Source: Aquirufa nivalisilvae (lineage in GTDB: Bacteria > Bacteroidota > Bacteroidia > Cytophagales > Spirosomataceae). From it: 64,000 nucleotides of DNA. The DNA is taken from positions 682,001 through 746,000 of the forward strand of contig NZ_SEWX01000005.1 of NCBI RefSeq assembly GCF_004307455.1, written 5' to 3'. This document shows positions 54,710-62,750 of this stretch, piece after piece. The translations under genes and the position numbers were made by a program. The notes under the pieces are model-generated. The model saw only the letters and a program-made list of their open reading frames with translations, was not told the DNA's origin and made no database searches. Position 1 is the stretch's first letter. Each line of letters begins with the position of its first letter.

Positions 54710-55486
54710 CTATTTTATACCGGTGTAAAAGAAATCAAAAGACGTATCTGGAGTCTGATTTAACGAATAATCATCCACTTGAATGGAATCTACTAGTTGA
54801 TTATTAGCTTTAGAAACAATCAAACGACTCATCCGATTAGCAATATCATATGGAACTTGTAACCAGGTTCTTGGCAATCTGTATTGAAGGTTTAAAAAAT
54901 CAAATCGAGTAATTTTTTGAACCGATTTTTTATTCTCTTCATAATAAGCCATCACTTTATCATTTCCATGAATCCCTTCTGTAATTACCGTAGAAAAATG
55001 TTTTTCCATCAATTTTTGGAGACTGATGGCATCATACTCTCTTACATGCCAAGGGTTACGTGTTAAAGAGAATTTCTTATTAACTGTAGTTAAATATAAT
55101 TTACCACCTGGTTTTAATACCCTAGCTGCTTCTTGAAGGAAAAAGTCATCGTTTTCGATATGTTCAATCACTTGAAAAGTTACCACAAAATCATAATGAT
55201 TGGATGGCAAATCTTTTAAAGGAGGCAAAAACATGTCAATAAAGGTAAATGAAGGATATTTTTGGCTTAACTCCTGCATCAATTCTGTATTCTTATCTAC
55301 CCCAGTATAATTACTGACTTGCGGCGCTAATACACCTACTCCCCTACCAGTACCACATCCAATCTCCAATACATCTCCGGATACTAATTGACTTACATGT
55401 AAATAAGGAAATAATAGACGTTGGTGAATCGGATTATCCGATGCAATCTCAGAGGAGGCAATTTCAGTAGTTTTATACATATTCAT
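54710..55486 (-). CDS. class I SAM-dependent methyltransferase
   Basis: The start at 55486 gives 258 residues; it follows a TACCTTTG -7 box by 11 bases. Upstream in-frame residues are rejected because they would include that box. The Rossmann motif VLEIGCGTGRGVGVLAPQV, the acidic loop YTGVDKNTEL and the ubiE-type VIEHIENDDFFLQEAARVL helix identify a methyltransferase_11 type enzyme. The substrate is unknown. It leads a two-gene operon with the O-methyltransferase. Confidence 0.88.
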   Translation of the reverse strand: MNMYKTTEIASSEIASDNPIHQRLLFPYLHVSQLVSGDVLEIGCGTGRGVGVLAPQVSNYTGVDKNTELMQELSQKYPSFTFIDMFLPPLKDLPSNHYDFVVTFQVIEHIENDDFFLQEAARVLKPGGKLYLTTVNKKFSLTRNPWHVREYDAISLQKLMEKHFSTVITEGIHGNDKVMAYYEENKKSVQKITRFDFLNLQYRLPRTWLQVPYDIANRMSRLIVSKANNQLVDSIQVDDYSLNQTPDTSFDFFYTGIK

Positions 55487-55497
55487 GAATTTGATTA

Positions 55498-55505
55498 CAA
55501 AGGTA
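55498..55505 (-). promoter_or_regulatory. -7 box TACCTTTG of the methyltransferase operon
   Basis: TACCTTTG lies 11 bases before the chosen ATG (minus strand). No -33 TTTG is found at 17-23 bases. Confidence 0.4.
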
Positions 55506-55538
55506 GGAATATTCAAATAAATATTTTTTTCTAAATAA

Positions 55539-55575
55539 TTTGGTTTGCATTGCAAACTACATTAATATTGCAAAC
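55539..55575 (+). promoter_or_regulatory. promoter with palindromic operator GTTTGCA-t-TGCAAAC
   Basis: TTTG (55539-55542) and TAATATTG (55563-55570) are 20 bases apart. The spacer contains the perfect palindrome GTTTGCA-t-TGCAAAC (55543-55557), and a further half-site TGCAAAC lies at 55569-55575. This is the expected place for the winged-helix protein at 56145 to repress its own operon. Confidence 0.55.
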
Positions 55576-55591
55576 ACTAAACCACTAAAAC

Positions 55592-56152
55592 ATGTCAGAA
55601 ACTATACTTACACCTCATGAAAGTCTCGCAATAATCCAAAAAGTAGTCAACTCTACTCGTCAAGATTATCACATTCAACGAAAATTTTACATCCTCTGGG
55701 GAATATTAATTGCAGTAGCTAGTTTCACTCAATATGCCATTTTAAACAACTATATTTCATTAGCTTGGTATTTTCCTTGGATTTTTTTCCCAAGCATAGG
55801 ACTAATTCTGAGCTTATTTTGGGGAATTTCAGGTAAAAAGACCACTTTAAGTTATTACAATCATTTTGTACTAACCATGTGGTTTACGCTGTATATCGCC
55901 ATGGGAATCTCTCTTTACATTTCCCTATTCTATCAGAACAGTCCATTCCCATCTATATTAGTCTGCGTTGGAATTGGTACTAGTATATCTGGTTTCATGA
56001 TGAAAAACCGATTATTCATTCTATGTGGCATCCTATTTGGAATAGGGGCCATCTACTGCTTATACCTACCCTTTCAGCAACAATTACTGCTCAATGGCGC
56101 TTGTATGCTCATAGGCAATGTCATGCCAAATCTAATTTCTCAACATGTTTAA
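55592..56152 (+). CDS. hypothetical membrane protein paired with a winged-helix regulator
   Basis: The 186-residue protein has about five hydrophobic segments (starting near residues 31, 56, 92, 118 and 145) and a soluble N-terminus of 30 residues. I do not recognise a named family. Its last 8 bases overlap the start of the winged-helix gene, so the two are translationally coupled. Such pairs are frequent in Bacteroidota, where the membrane protein may modulate or be controlled by the regulator; this is inference. Confidence 0.7.
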   Translation: MSETILTPHESLAIIQKVVNSTRQDYHIQRKFYILWGILIAVASFTQYAILNNYISLAWYFPWIFFPSIGLILSLFWGISGKKTTLSYYNHFVLTMWFTLYIAMGISLYISLFYQNSPFPSILVCVGIGTSISGFMMKNRLFILCGILFGIGAIYCLYLPFQQQLLLNGACMLIGNVMPNLISQHV

Positions 56153-56444
56153 TGAATTAGACCCTATATTAAATTCACCTGTACGACTAGCGGTCATGTC
56201 GATTTTACTTACAGTAAAGCATGCCCAATTCAATGATCTATTAAAGGAAACACAAACTACCCAAGGTAATTTAAGTCATCAATTAAAAAAACTACATGAG
56301 GCAGGATACGTCCAAATACAGAAAACATTCAAAAATAATTATCCCTTAACCATCATACACATATCAGAAACTGGAAAAAAAGCATTTGAAGTTTATGTAG
56401 AAAACATTAAAACTTATCTCCATTTAAATGAAAATAATACCTAA
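56145..56444 (+). CDS. winged-helix transcriptional regulator (HTH_34/MarR-ArsR type)
   Basis: The 99-residue protein is a single winged helix: LNSPVRLAVMSILLTVKHAQ is the first helix pair, LLKETQTTQGNLSHQLKKL the recognition helix, and YVQIQKTFKNNYPLTIIHIS the wing. The C-terminal helix probably dimerises. It overlaps the membrane protein gene by 8 bases and ends at a terminator. A palindrome ahead of the operon (55543-55557) is a likely autoregulatory site. Confidence 0.88.
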   Translation: MFNELDPILNSPVRLAVMSILLTVKHAQFNDLLKETQTTQGNLSHQLKKLHEAGYVQIQKTFKNNYPLTIIHISETGKKAFEVYVENIKTYLHLNENNT

Positions 56445-56492
56445 CCATAAAATAAGCCGATTCATTTGATTTAATTTCGGGCATGTAATTTG

Positions 56493-56524
56493 ATCCTGAC
56501 TCCTAATAGGAGTCAGGATTTTTA
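56493..56524 (+). terminator. rho-independent terminator of the regulator operon
   Basis: ATCCTGACTCCT (56493-56504) pairs with AGGAGTCAGGAT (56508-56519) around a 3-base loop, followed by five T. Confidence 0.85.
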
Positions 56525-56531
56525 ATTAGCT

Positions 56532-56539
56532 TAGTTTTG
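56532..56539 (+). promoter_or_regulatory. -7 box TAGTTTTG two bases before the alkB start
   Basis: TAgtTTTG ends 2 bases before the ATG at 56542, so a transcript started here would be leaderless. No -33 element is clear. Confidence 0.35.
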
Positions 56540-56541
56540 CC

Positions 56542-57135
56542 ATGCAAGCATTAGAAAACATACAAAATTTACTTCCTTTTGATGGAGAATTATATTCTTA
56601 TGGCAAAATCTATAGTGAAGTTCAGGCTAATGCCAACTTAAATAACTTATTACAGAGTATAGCTTGGGAACATGATCAAGTTAGAATATTTGGAAAAACC
56701 CATATTACCGCTCGAAAAGTAGCTTGGTATGGAGATCAAGGTAGGACATATCAGTACTCAGGAAGTGTCAAACATGCTCATACTTGGACTCCACTCCTTT
56801 GGGAGATCAAATCCCAAGTGGAAGAAATTTGTCAGGCTACATACAATGCTTGTTTATTGAATTTGTATCATGATGGAAATGAAGGCATGGGCTGGCATGC
56901 AGATAATGAAAGGTCCATTGTGCGACATTCAAGCATTGCCTCTTTAAGTTTAGGTTGCCGAAGAAGATTCGATTTAAAACATCTCGCCACAGGTGAAAAA
57001 AGAAGTTTGGATTTAGAAAATGGGCAATTAATCAATATGAAGGGGGCAATTCAAGAACATTGGAAACATGCTCTTGCCAAATCAAAAAAGGTAACAGATC
57101 TGCGAATCAACCTTACTTTTCGATGCATGATTTAG
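56542..57135 (+). CDS. alkB: AlkB-family DNA dealkylase
   Basis: AlkB uses iron and 2-oxoglutarate to remove alkyl groups from 1-methyladenine and 3-methylcytosine in DNA. In the 197-residue protein the metal pair HxD lies in MGWHADNER and the third ligand in EHWKHALAK. The 2-oxoglutarate arginines lie in RINLTFR, and ARKVAWYGDQG forms the nucleotide-recognition lid. The layout is that of the ALKBH2-like bacterial group. Two alkylation-response genes, this and the ATL protein at 51375, are in the window but not linked. Confidence 0.92.
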   Translation: MQALENIQNLLPFDGELYSYGKIYSEVQANANLNNLLQSIAWEHDQVRIFGKTHITARKVAWYGDQGRTYQYSGSVKHAHTWTPLLWEIKSQVEEICQATYNACLLNLYHDGNEGMGWHADNERSIVRHSSIASLSLGCRRRFDLKHLATGEKRSLDLENGQLINMKGAIQEHWKHALAKSKKVTDLRINLTFRCMI

Positions 57136-57205
57136 CTCCAGATAAGGATTTTAAAGAAAAATGAAAAAAAATCCCGACCTTTGCAGGACATTATAGCTAT
57201 TCAAC

Positions 57206-57997
57206 GTGTCATTCGATCAAGATCCCAAGCCTTTTAAGAAGCCATTTAGGCATTTTACAACCCCAAAAACAGATAATAAAGAATTTGTATTTGGAATTCA
57301 GTCTGTTTTAGAAACGCTTCGTGCTGGAAAGGAAATTGACCGCCTTCTAGTTCAAAGGGAATTAGGAAGTATTGAGATTTTAGAATTAGCCAAAGAAAAA
57401 GGCATTCAGGTACAGAAAGTACCAATTGAAAAGCTTAATCGCATTACTCGTAAAAATCACCAAGGTGCCATTGCTTTCGTTTCTGCCATTCATTATGCCA
57501 AGATCGAAAATATCATTGCAGATACATTTGAGAAAGGTCAAACTCCTTTAATTCTAATTTTAGATCGAATCACTGACGTAAGAAATTTTGGAGCTATAGC
57601 ACGTACTGCAGAATGCGCTGGCGTACATGCCATCGTGATTCCTTCTCGTGGAGCTGCTCAGATTAATGCAGATGCCATGAAAACATCATCTGGGGCATTA
57701 AATTTTTTACCGGTTTGTCGGGAAGAAAACCTAATCAGCACGATTGAATACTTACAAAATGCTGGTTTAAAAGTAATTGCCTGTACAGAAAAAACCAAAG
57801 ATTCCGTTTATTCTAAGGACTTTAAAGAACCTACTGCCATCGTTCTAGGTTCGGAAGAAGATGGAATCTCAGATGAGATTATCCGAAAGTCTGATGAACT
57901 AGCTGCAATTCCTCAAACGGGACAAGTAGGCTCTCTCAACGTATCAGTTGCCGCAGGTGTCATCATCTACGAAGCTTTACGTCAAAGAATAGACTAA
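57206..57997 (+). CDS. rlmB: 23S rRNA (guanosine-2'-O-)-methyltransferase RlmB
   Basis: RlmB methylates the 2'-O of G2251 in the peptidyl-transferase loop. The start is GTG at 57206; an in-frame stop lies 10 bases upstream and no ATG precedes the conserved VFGIQSVLETLRAGKEID. The 263-residue protein has a substrate-binding N-domain (about 28-100) and a SPOUT knot with LDRITDVRNFGAIARTAEC, VLGSEEDGIS and LNVSVAAGVIIYEALRQ. The SDR gene converges on its end with no gap. Confidence 0.93.
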   Translation: MSFDQDPKPFKKPFRHFTTPKTDNKEFVFGIQSVLETLRAGKEIDRLLVQRELGSIEILELAKEKGIQVQKVPIEKLNRITRKNHQGAIAFVSAIHYAKIENIIADTFEKGQTPLILILDRITDVRNFGAIARTAECAGVHAIVIPSRGAAQINADAMKTSSGALNFLPVCREENLISTIEYLQNAGLKVIACTEKTKDSVYSKDFKEPTAIVLGSEEDGISDEIIRKSDELAAIPQTGQVGSLNVSVAAGVIIYEALRQRID

Positions 57998-58747
57998 TTA
58001 CAACACTTTCTTGATTTGTGTAGCTGAAGCTTGTGCACTTGGTAAAATTGTCACGTCCGCTAAATTCACATGGGCTGGACAAGCTACCATATAGGCAATC
58101 AAGCTAGCTATATCCGAAGCTTCCAATGGTGTAAAACCTTGATAAACAGATGCTGCCCTTGGTAAATCACCTTTAAAACGTACTGCTGAAAACTCTGTAT
58201 TAACTGCTCCTGGAGCAATGTTGGATACTTTGATATTAAAAGGATTGAGGTCAATACGCATACCTTGCGATAAAGCTTCTACCGCCGCTTTGGAAGCACA
58301 ATACACATTCCCATTAGCATAAGTTTGCTTACCAGCAATAGAAGACATATTAATAATATGCCCTTGCTCTCTCCGTATCATTTCTGGTATAACCATTTTA
58401 GATACATACAATAAGCCATTAACATTCCCATGAATCATGGCATCCCAGTCTTCTAAGTCACCATCTTGTATAGGAGCAAGTCCATGGGCATTTCCGGCAT
58501 TATTAACCAGCACATCAATGTTTTTCCATTCAATTGGCAAACTTTGAAAAGCTTGCTCTACTTCAGTCCAATTTCGAACATCAAAAGTTAATATATAACT
58601 AGGTAATGATATGGATTGCTGCAATTCTTCTAATCGTTCACGTCGTCTACCGCAAAGAATTAAATGAAACCCTAAGTCAGCTAAAGCTTTAGAAGTTGCT
58701 AAACCAATTCCTGAACTGGCCCCTGTAATACAAGCAATTTTATTCAT
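57998..58747 (-). CDS. short-chain dehydrogenase/reductase
   Basis: From the ATG at 58747 the protein has 249 residues; a longer in-frame start adds 22 residues unlike the family. The NAD(P) motif TGASSGIG is at residues 7-14, NNAG at about 85, and the catalytic Ser-Tyr-Lys are in NMSSIAGKQ and VYCASKAAVE. The arrangement resembles the YdfG group (serine and 3-hydroxy acid dehydrogenases, NADP-dependent). The substrate is a guess. It diverges from pth. Confidence 0.9.
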   Translation of the reverse strand: MNKIACITGASSGIGLATSKALADLGFHLILCGRRRERLEELQQSISLPSYILTFDVRNWTEVEQAFQSLPIEWKNIDVLVNNAGNAHGLAPIQDGDLEDWDAMIHGNVNGLLYVSKMVIPEMIRREQGHIINMSSIAGKQTYANGNVYCASKAAVEALSQGMRIDLNPFNIKVSNIAPGAVNTEFSAVRFKGDLPRAASVYQGFTPLEASDIASLIAYMVACPAHVNLADVTILPSAQASATQIKKVL

Positions 58748-58823
58748 ATCAAATTTTTCTACTAAGTTAAGGTCAAAGCTGTCTTCTAAAAAATTTGCTT
58801 GTACTTTTGTCAAAAATTGACTT

Positions 58824-59384
58824 ATGAATTATCTGATTGTAGGATTAGGCAACATTGGCCCTGAATATCTTTTTACTCGCCATAATATAGGATTTATGGC
58901 ATTGGATTATGTAGCCAAACTAAAAGATTTGAAATTCTCACCCGATAGATATGCTAGCCAGTGTTCTTATAAATTAAAAGGTCATCAAATTCACCTCATC
59001 AAGCCCAACACCTACATGAATCTAAGTGGTAAGGCCGTGAATTATTGGATGCAACATCTCAAAGTGCCAAAAGAAAACGTATTAATCCTTGTAGATGACC
59101 TGGCATTACCCTTTGAAACACTTCGTTTAAAGCCTAAAGGTTCCAGTGGTGGCCATAATGGTTTAAAAAGTATTGAGGCAAGCCTACAAAGTAGTGAATA
59201 CCCTAGGCTAAGAATGGGTATTGGCGACAATTTTCCCAAAGGTCGACAAGCCGAATATGTACTTAGTAACTTTTCCGAAGAAGAATTAGGACTAATTCCA
59301 GAGGTCTTAGAGAGGTCCATCCCATTCATTGAAACATTTTGCTTGGAAGGCATCCAACAAACAATGAATAAATACAATCAGTAA
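58824..59384 (+). CDS. pth: peptidyl-tRNA hydrolase
   Basis: Pth frees tRNA from peptidyl-tRNA that drops off ribosomes. The 186-residue protein has the N-terminal VGLGNIGPEYLFTRHNIGF with Asn10 and catalytic His20, the KPNTYMNLSG loop, LVDDLALPF with the catalytic Asp, and GSSGGHNGLKSIE. A -7-like TACTTTTG lies at 58802-58809. It stands alone. Confidence 0.95.
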   Translation: MNYLIVGLGNIGPEYLFTRHNIGFMALDYVAKLKDLKFSPDRYASQCSYKLKGHQIHLIKPNTYMNLSGKAVNYWMQHLKVPKENVLILVDDLALPFETLRLKPKGSSGGHNGLKSIEASLQSSEYPRLRMGIGDNFPKGRQAEYVLSNFSEEELGLIPEVLERSIPFIETFCLEGIQQTMNKYNQ

Positions 59385-59567
59385 TTGTACTTTTTAAAGA
59401 ATTTTTGAATTATTCCTAAATTTTCAAATTAGAATTATCAAAATGTATCAATAAGTATTGCCAAATATTATTCCGAATAAATATAAAAAACATATAAAAT
59501 ATTCTGATTTTTTAGCCTAAAAACAAATTTTTAGAATTTTTATATTACAAATTGTCTAAATTCAAGT

Positions 59568-59598
59568 TTTGCTATATCGAAAAAATACAATAATTTTG
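59568..59598 (+). promoter_or_regulatory. promoter, TTTG-N19-TAATTTTG
   Basis: TTTG (59568-59571) and TAATTTTG (59591-59598) are exactly 19 bases apart, ahead of the small secreted protein gene at 59634. The surrounding 250 bases are very AT-rich and contain nothing else I recognise. Confidence 0.65.
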
Positions 59599-59633
59599 TA
59601 TTGTTGATTTAGGAAATAAATATAACAAAACTT

Positions 59634-60110
59634 ATGAAAAAGAATTTATTAGTGATTAGCTGTTTAGTTGGACTAAGCCTAATCGGAGCGGAAACAAAAG
59701 CAAGCGGTACAAATCGTAGCAACGAAACGTCGACAAGTAATTTGTCTATCAAGAAAGAAACTTTATCTGAAGTAATTCAGAGTTTTATAAAGAAAGATCA
59801 CAACGCAACTAAGCCATCTGCGGCCAGCTTAACTATCTCTATATTAGAAGATTATCAAAATGGAAAAGCAGAATACTTAAATGCAAGTAAACAAGATAAA
59901 ATCACGTTCAACCAAACTATCCAGACAATTTCCCGCCAAGCGCAAAATTTCTCGGATGAAAAATCGTTAAACTGGATGAAAGAGATTAACAAATCGGCAA
60001 AAGCCATCAATACTATCTGGGCAATTTTAGGTCAAGAACCGGTAATCGATTCAAAATTAGATTTGGAATCGGAACAAAACGCAGAATTAGTTGTTGTATT
60101 CAAAAATTAG
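59634..60110 (+). CDS. hypothetical small exported protein
   Basis: I do not recognise this 158-residue protein. It begins with a signal peptide (MKKNLLVISCLVGLSLIGAE, cleavage near residue 20-24), a Ser/Thr/Asn-rich spacer (about 25-45), then a mostly helical region (about 48-125; LSEVIQSFIKKD, SILEDYQNGKAEYL) and a short acidic tail. It has a consensus promoter and a terminator, so it is its own transcription unit. The strong promoter and simple composition fit an abundant envelope or secreted protein. Confidence 0.65.
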   Translation: MKKNLLVISCLVGLSLIGAETKASGTNRSNETSTSNLSIKKETLSEVIQSFIKKDHNATKPSAASLTISILEDYQNGKAEYLNASKQDKITFNQTIQTISRQAQNFSDEKSLNWMKEINKSAKAINTIWAILGQEPVIDSKLDLESEQNAELVVVFKN

Positions 60111-60121
60111 ATTGTAAGTAG

Positions 60122-60148
60122 TTTTCATAGTTAAATAGGTTTAGAGGT
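60122..60148. repeat. 27-base direct repeat, copy 1
   Basis: The repeat starts TTTTCATAGTTAAATAGG and ends TTTAGAGGT. It lies between the hypothetical gene stop codon and its terminator. An exact second copy is at 60263-60289. Confidence 0.8.
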
Positions 60149-60150
60149 AA

Positions 60151-60187
60151 TAAAAAAAGGTGTTGTTGATAACGACACCTTTTTTAT
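60151..60187 (+). terminator. rho-independent terminator of the small exported protein gene
   Basis: AAAAAAGGTGT (60153-60163) pairs with ACACCTTTTTT (60175-60185) around an 11-base loop, and the T-run continues in plus orientation. It follows repeat copy 1 by a few bases. Confidence 0.8.
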
Positions 60188-60248
60188 TTAATCTAAATGA
60201 TACAATAATTTTTTTTGCATTAATCTTATATTATTCTAAGAAATCATA

Positions 60249-60329
60249 TATATTTGTATAAATTTTCATAGTTAAATAGGTTTAGAGGTTAAATAAATAA
60301 GGCCAGAAGCATCTTCTGACCTTATTTTT
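60249..60329 (+). ncRNA. possible small transcript: -7 box, 27-base repeat copy 2, terminator hairpin
   Basis: TATATTTG (60249-60256) is followed by the exact second copy of the 27-base repeat (60263-60289) and then a terminator-like hairpin. In the hairpin, AAATAAGG-c-CAGAAG (60295-60309) pairs with CTTCTG-a-CCTTATTT (60313-60327), ending in five T. No -33 partner is found. It could be a short independent RNA of about 65 bases, or a decayed duplicate of the preceding gene's 3' end. The hairpin also lies at the end of metG. Confidence 0.3.
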
Positions 60330-60347
60330 ATGCCTAAAATGCCCTAA

Positions 60348-62378
60348 TTAACTCACTGTGGCACCATTCCAAATTCCTGATTCAGGTTCAATAAAGGACA
60401 ATTTTCCATCTTGACCCTCGGCCATCAGAATCATTCCTTCGCTTTCCAAGCCCATCATTTTACGAGGAGCCAAATTGGCTAAGAATGTTACCTTACGCCC
60501 AAGCACTTCTTCCACTTGAAAATGCTCCGCAATTCCACTCAAAATAGTACGTTGACGTAAACCATCATCAACAGTCAACTTCAACAACTTCTTACTTTTC
60601 TCCATCTTTTCAGCCGCAATTATCTGACCAATTCGGATATCCATCTTGGCAAAACTCTCAAAATCAACAGTTTCTTTGATGGGATTAGGTTGTTTAGATT
60701 GCAATAACATCTGTTGCTTCGTTTGCTGTAATTTATCTACTTGCTTTTGAATGACATCATCCTCCAATTTTTCAAACAATAAACCCGGATTTTTCAATAC
60801 CGTCCCCACCGGTATACTTTCAAAATCTCCTAACAAAGCCCAATCTGCCTTTTCTATTCCCAATGCATTTCTCAATTTTTGCGTTGTAAATGGCAAAAAT
60901 GGCTCCAAAGCAATGCTAACATGAGAAACTAATTGAATGGCAAAATTCAATACATGACCCGCCTTTTCAGGACTTTCCTTCATCAACTTCCAAGGTTCCG
61001 ATTCAGCCAAATATTTATTTCCTAATCGAGCTACTTCCATAGCATACACCAATGCATCTCTAAATTTATACCCCTCTAAAGCAGCTGCTAATTTTTCTGG
61101 TATTTCACTTACCGCTTTCTTTAACTCAATTTCAAGGATGGTATCTTCTAATTTTGCAGGCACTTTTGATTCAAAATTCTTATCCAAAAGCACAAATGCT
61201 CGATTGACAAAATTGCCTAAAATGGCTACCAATTCAGAATTATTTTTCGTCTGAAAATCGGCCCAAGTAAAATCTGCATCCTTCGTTTCAGGGCTTGAAG
61301 CCGTTAAGGCATAGCGTAAAACATCCTGTTTACCTGGAAATTCTTGCAAATATTCATGTAACCAAACCGCCCAATTTCTAGAAGTCGAAATTTTATCCCC
61401 CTCTAAATTCATAAATTCATTCGCAGGAACTTGATCAGCTAATTGATATTCTCCATGAGCCATGCACATAGCTGGAAAAATCAAGCAGTGAAACACAATA
61501 TTATCCTTACCTATAAAATGAACGATTCTGCTTTCTTTATCTTTCCAGTATTTCTCCCAATCGGGACGTAATTGACTGGTCATAGAAATATAACCAATGG
61601 GAGCATCAAACCACACATACAACACCTTTCCATCGTTCCCTTCAATCGGCACAGGAACTCCCCAAGATAAATCACGTGTCATCGCACGGGGCTTTAAGCC
61701 ATCATTTAACCAAGATTTAACCTGACCAGCTACATTGGGCTTCCAATCAGCATGAGAAGCCACATATTTCTCTAGTTCTGGTTGCCATTGATCTAAAGGC
61801 AAAAACCAGTTTTTTGTAGGACGCAAAGACGGTGCAGAACCACTTAAAGTGGATTTAGGATTAATCAACTCATTGGGAGACAAAGTTGTACCACATTTCT
61901 CACATTGATCTCCATAAGCCCCTGGCTGATGACAACTAGGACACTCTCCTACGATATAACGATCAGCTAAAAACTGACCAGCTTCTTCGTCGTAAAACTG
62001 CTCTGTTACTTCTTCAATAAACTTACCTTCTTGGTATAATTTCAAAAAGAATTCCTGAGATAGTTTGTGATGAACAGGATCAGACGTCCTTCCATATATA
62101 TCAAATGAAATCCCAAATTCCTCAAATGATTGCTTAATCTCTTTGTAATAATAATCCACTACCTCTTGTGGAGTTTTTCCCTCTTTTTGAGCCTTGATGG
62201 TGATAGGCACACCATGTTCATCTGTTCCAGAAACAAAAATAACGTCTCTATTTTGAAGTCTTAAAAAACGAACATAGATATCGGCAGGTAAATAACATCC
62301 AGCCAAATGACCGATATGAATAGGCCCATTGGCATAAATTAAAGCTGCAGTAACAGTGGTTCGTTTAAACTCTGACAT
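60348..62378 (-). CDS. metG: methionyl-tRNA synthetase
   Basis: MetG charges tRNA-Met. From the ATG at 62378 it has 676 residues, the long bacterial form. The class I HIGH motif is HIGH at 21-24 ([11 protein letters not shown]) and KMSKS appears as KISTS in [11 protein letters not shown] zinc knuckle [17 protein letters not shown] sits in the connective region. The C-terminal EMAPII/Trbp domain ([20 protein letters not shown]) serves dimerisation and tRNA binding. A -7-like TAAATTTG lies at 62407-62400. It diverges from rpsU. Confidence 0.96.
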   Translation of the reverse strand: MSEFKRTTVTAALIYANGPIHIGHLAGCYLPADIYVRFLRLQNRDVIFVSGTDEHGVPITIKAQKEGKTPQEVVDYYYKEIKQSFEEFGISFDIYGRTSDPVHHKLSQEFFLKLYQEGKFIEEVTEQFYDEEAGQFLADRYIVGECPSCHQPGAYGDQCEKCGTTLSPNELINPKSTLSGSAPSLRPTKNWFLPLDQWQPELEKYVASHADWKPNVAGQVKSWLNDGLKPRAMTRDLSWGVPVPIEGNDGKVLYVWFDAPIGYISMTSQLRPDWEKYWKDKESRIVHFIGKDNIVFHCLIFPAMCMAHGEYQLADQVPANEFMNLEGDKISTSRNWAVWLHEYLQEFPGKQDVLRYALTASSPETKDADFTWADFQTKNNSELVAILGNFVNRAFVLLDKNFESKVPAKLEDTILEIELKKAVSEIPEKLAAALEGYKFRDALVYAMEVARLGNKYLAESEPWKLMKESPEKAGHVLNFAIQLVSHVSIALEPFLPFTTQKLRNALGIEKADWALLGDFESIPVGTVLKNPGLLFEKLEDDVIQKQVDKLQQTKQQMLLQSKQPNPIKETVDFESFAKMDIRIGQIIAAEKMEKSKKLLKLTVDDGLRQRTILSGIAEHFQVEEVLGRKVTFLANLAPRKMMGLESEGMILMAEGQDGKLSFIEPESGIWNGATVS

Positions 62379-62461
62379 ATCTCTTGTTAAAATGAAATAC
62401 AAATTTAGCTAAAAAACAGCATTTGGAACTCGAATAAATCTCTTAAAATCTTGAATTAAGG

Positions 62462-62493
62462 TTTGCATGTAAAAAAACAAAGAGTTATATTTG
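62462..62493 (+). promoter_or_regulatory. rpsU promoter, TTTG-N20-TATATTTG
   Basis: TTTG (62462-62465) and TATATTTG (62486-62493) are 20 bases apart, 26 bases before the rpsU ATG. Confidence 0.6.
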
Positions 62494-62519
62494 CGGACAT
62501 TTTAAAAATCATTACGTAC

Positions 62520-62714
62520 ATGTTAATAATTTCAATCAAAGAAAACGAGTCAATAGACAAAGCATTAAAGCGATTCAAAAAGAAATTCGAGAAGACGGGT
62601 GTAGTTAAAGAATTGCGTAGAAGATCTGCTTTCGAAAAACCATCTATCGCTCGCCGTACTGAATTGATTCGTGCGTCTTACAAGCAAAAAACTTACGGGA
62701 ATATCAATAACTAA
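62520..62714 (+). CDS. rpsU: 30S ribosomal protein S21
   Basis: From the ATG at 62520 the protein has 64 residues, the right length for S21. The upstream in-frame residues overlap the promoter and are rejected. Sequence signs are KENESIDKALKRFKKKFEK near the N-terminus, then LRRRSAFEKPS and RIRRR-type basic tail (ARRTELIRASYKQK). It is first in a likely operon with xerC, 36 bases downstream. Confidence 0.95.
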   Translation: MLIISIKENESIDKALKRFKKKFEKTGVVKELRRRSAFEKPSIARRTELIRASYKQKTYGNINN

Positions 62715-62750
62715 TTCCCCTAATTTCTAATAATTGACTACTTTCGAGTG

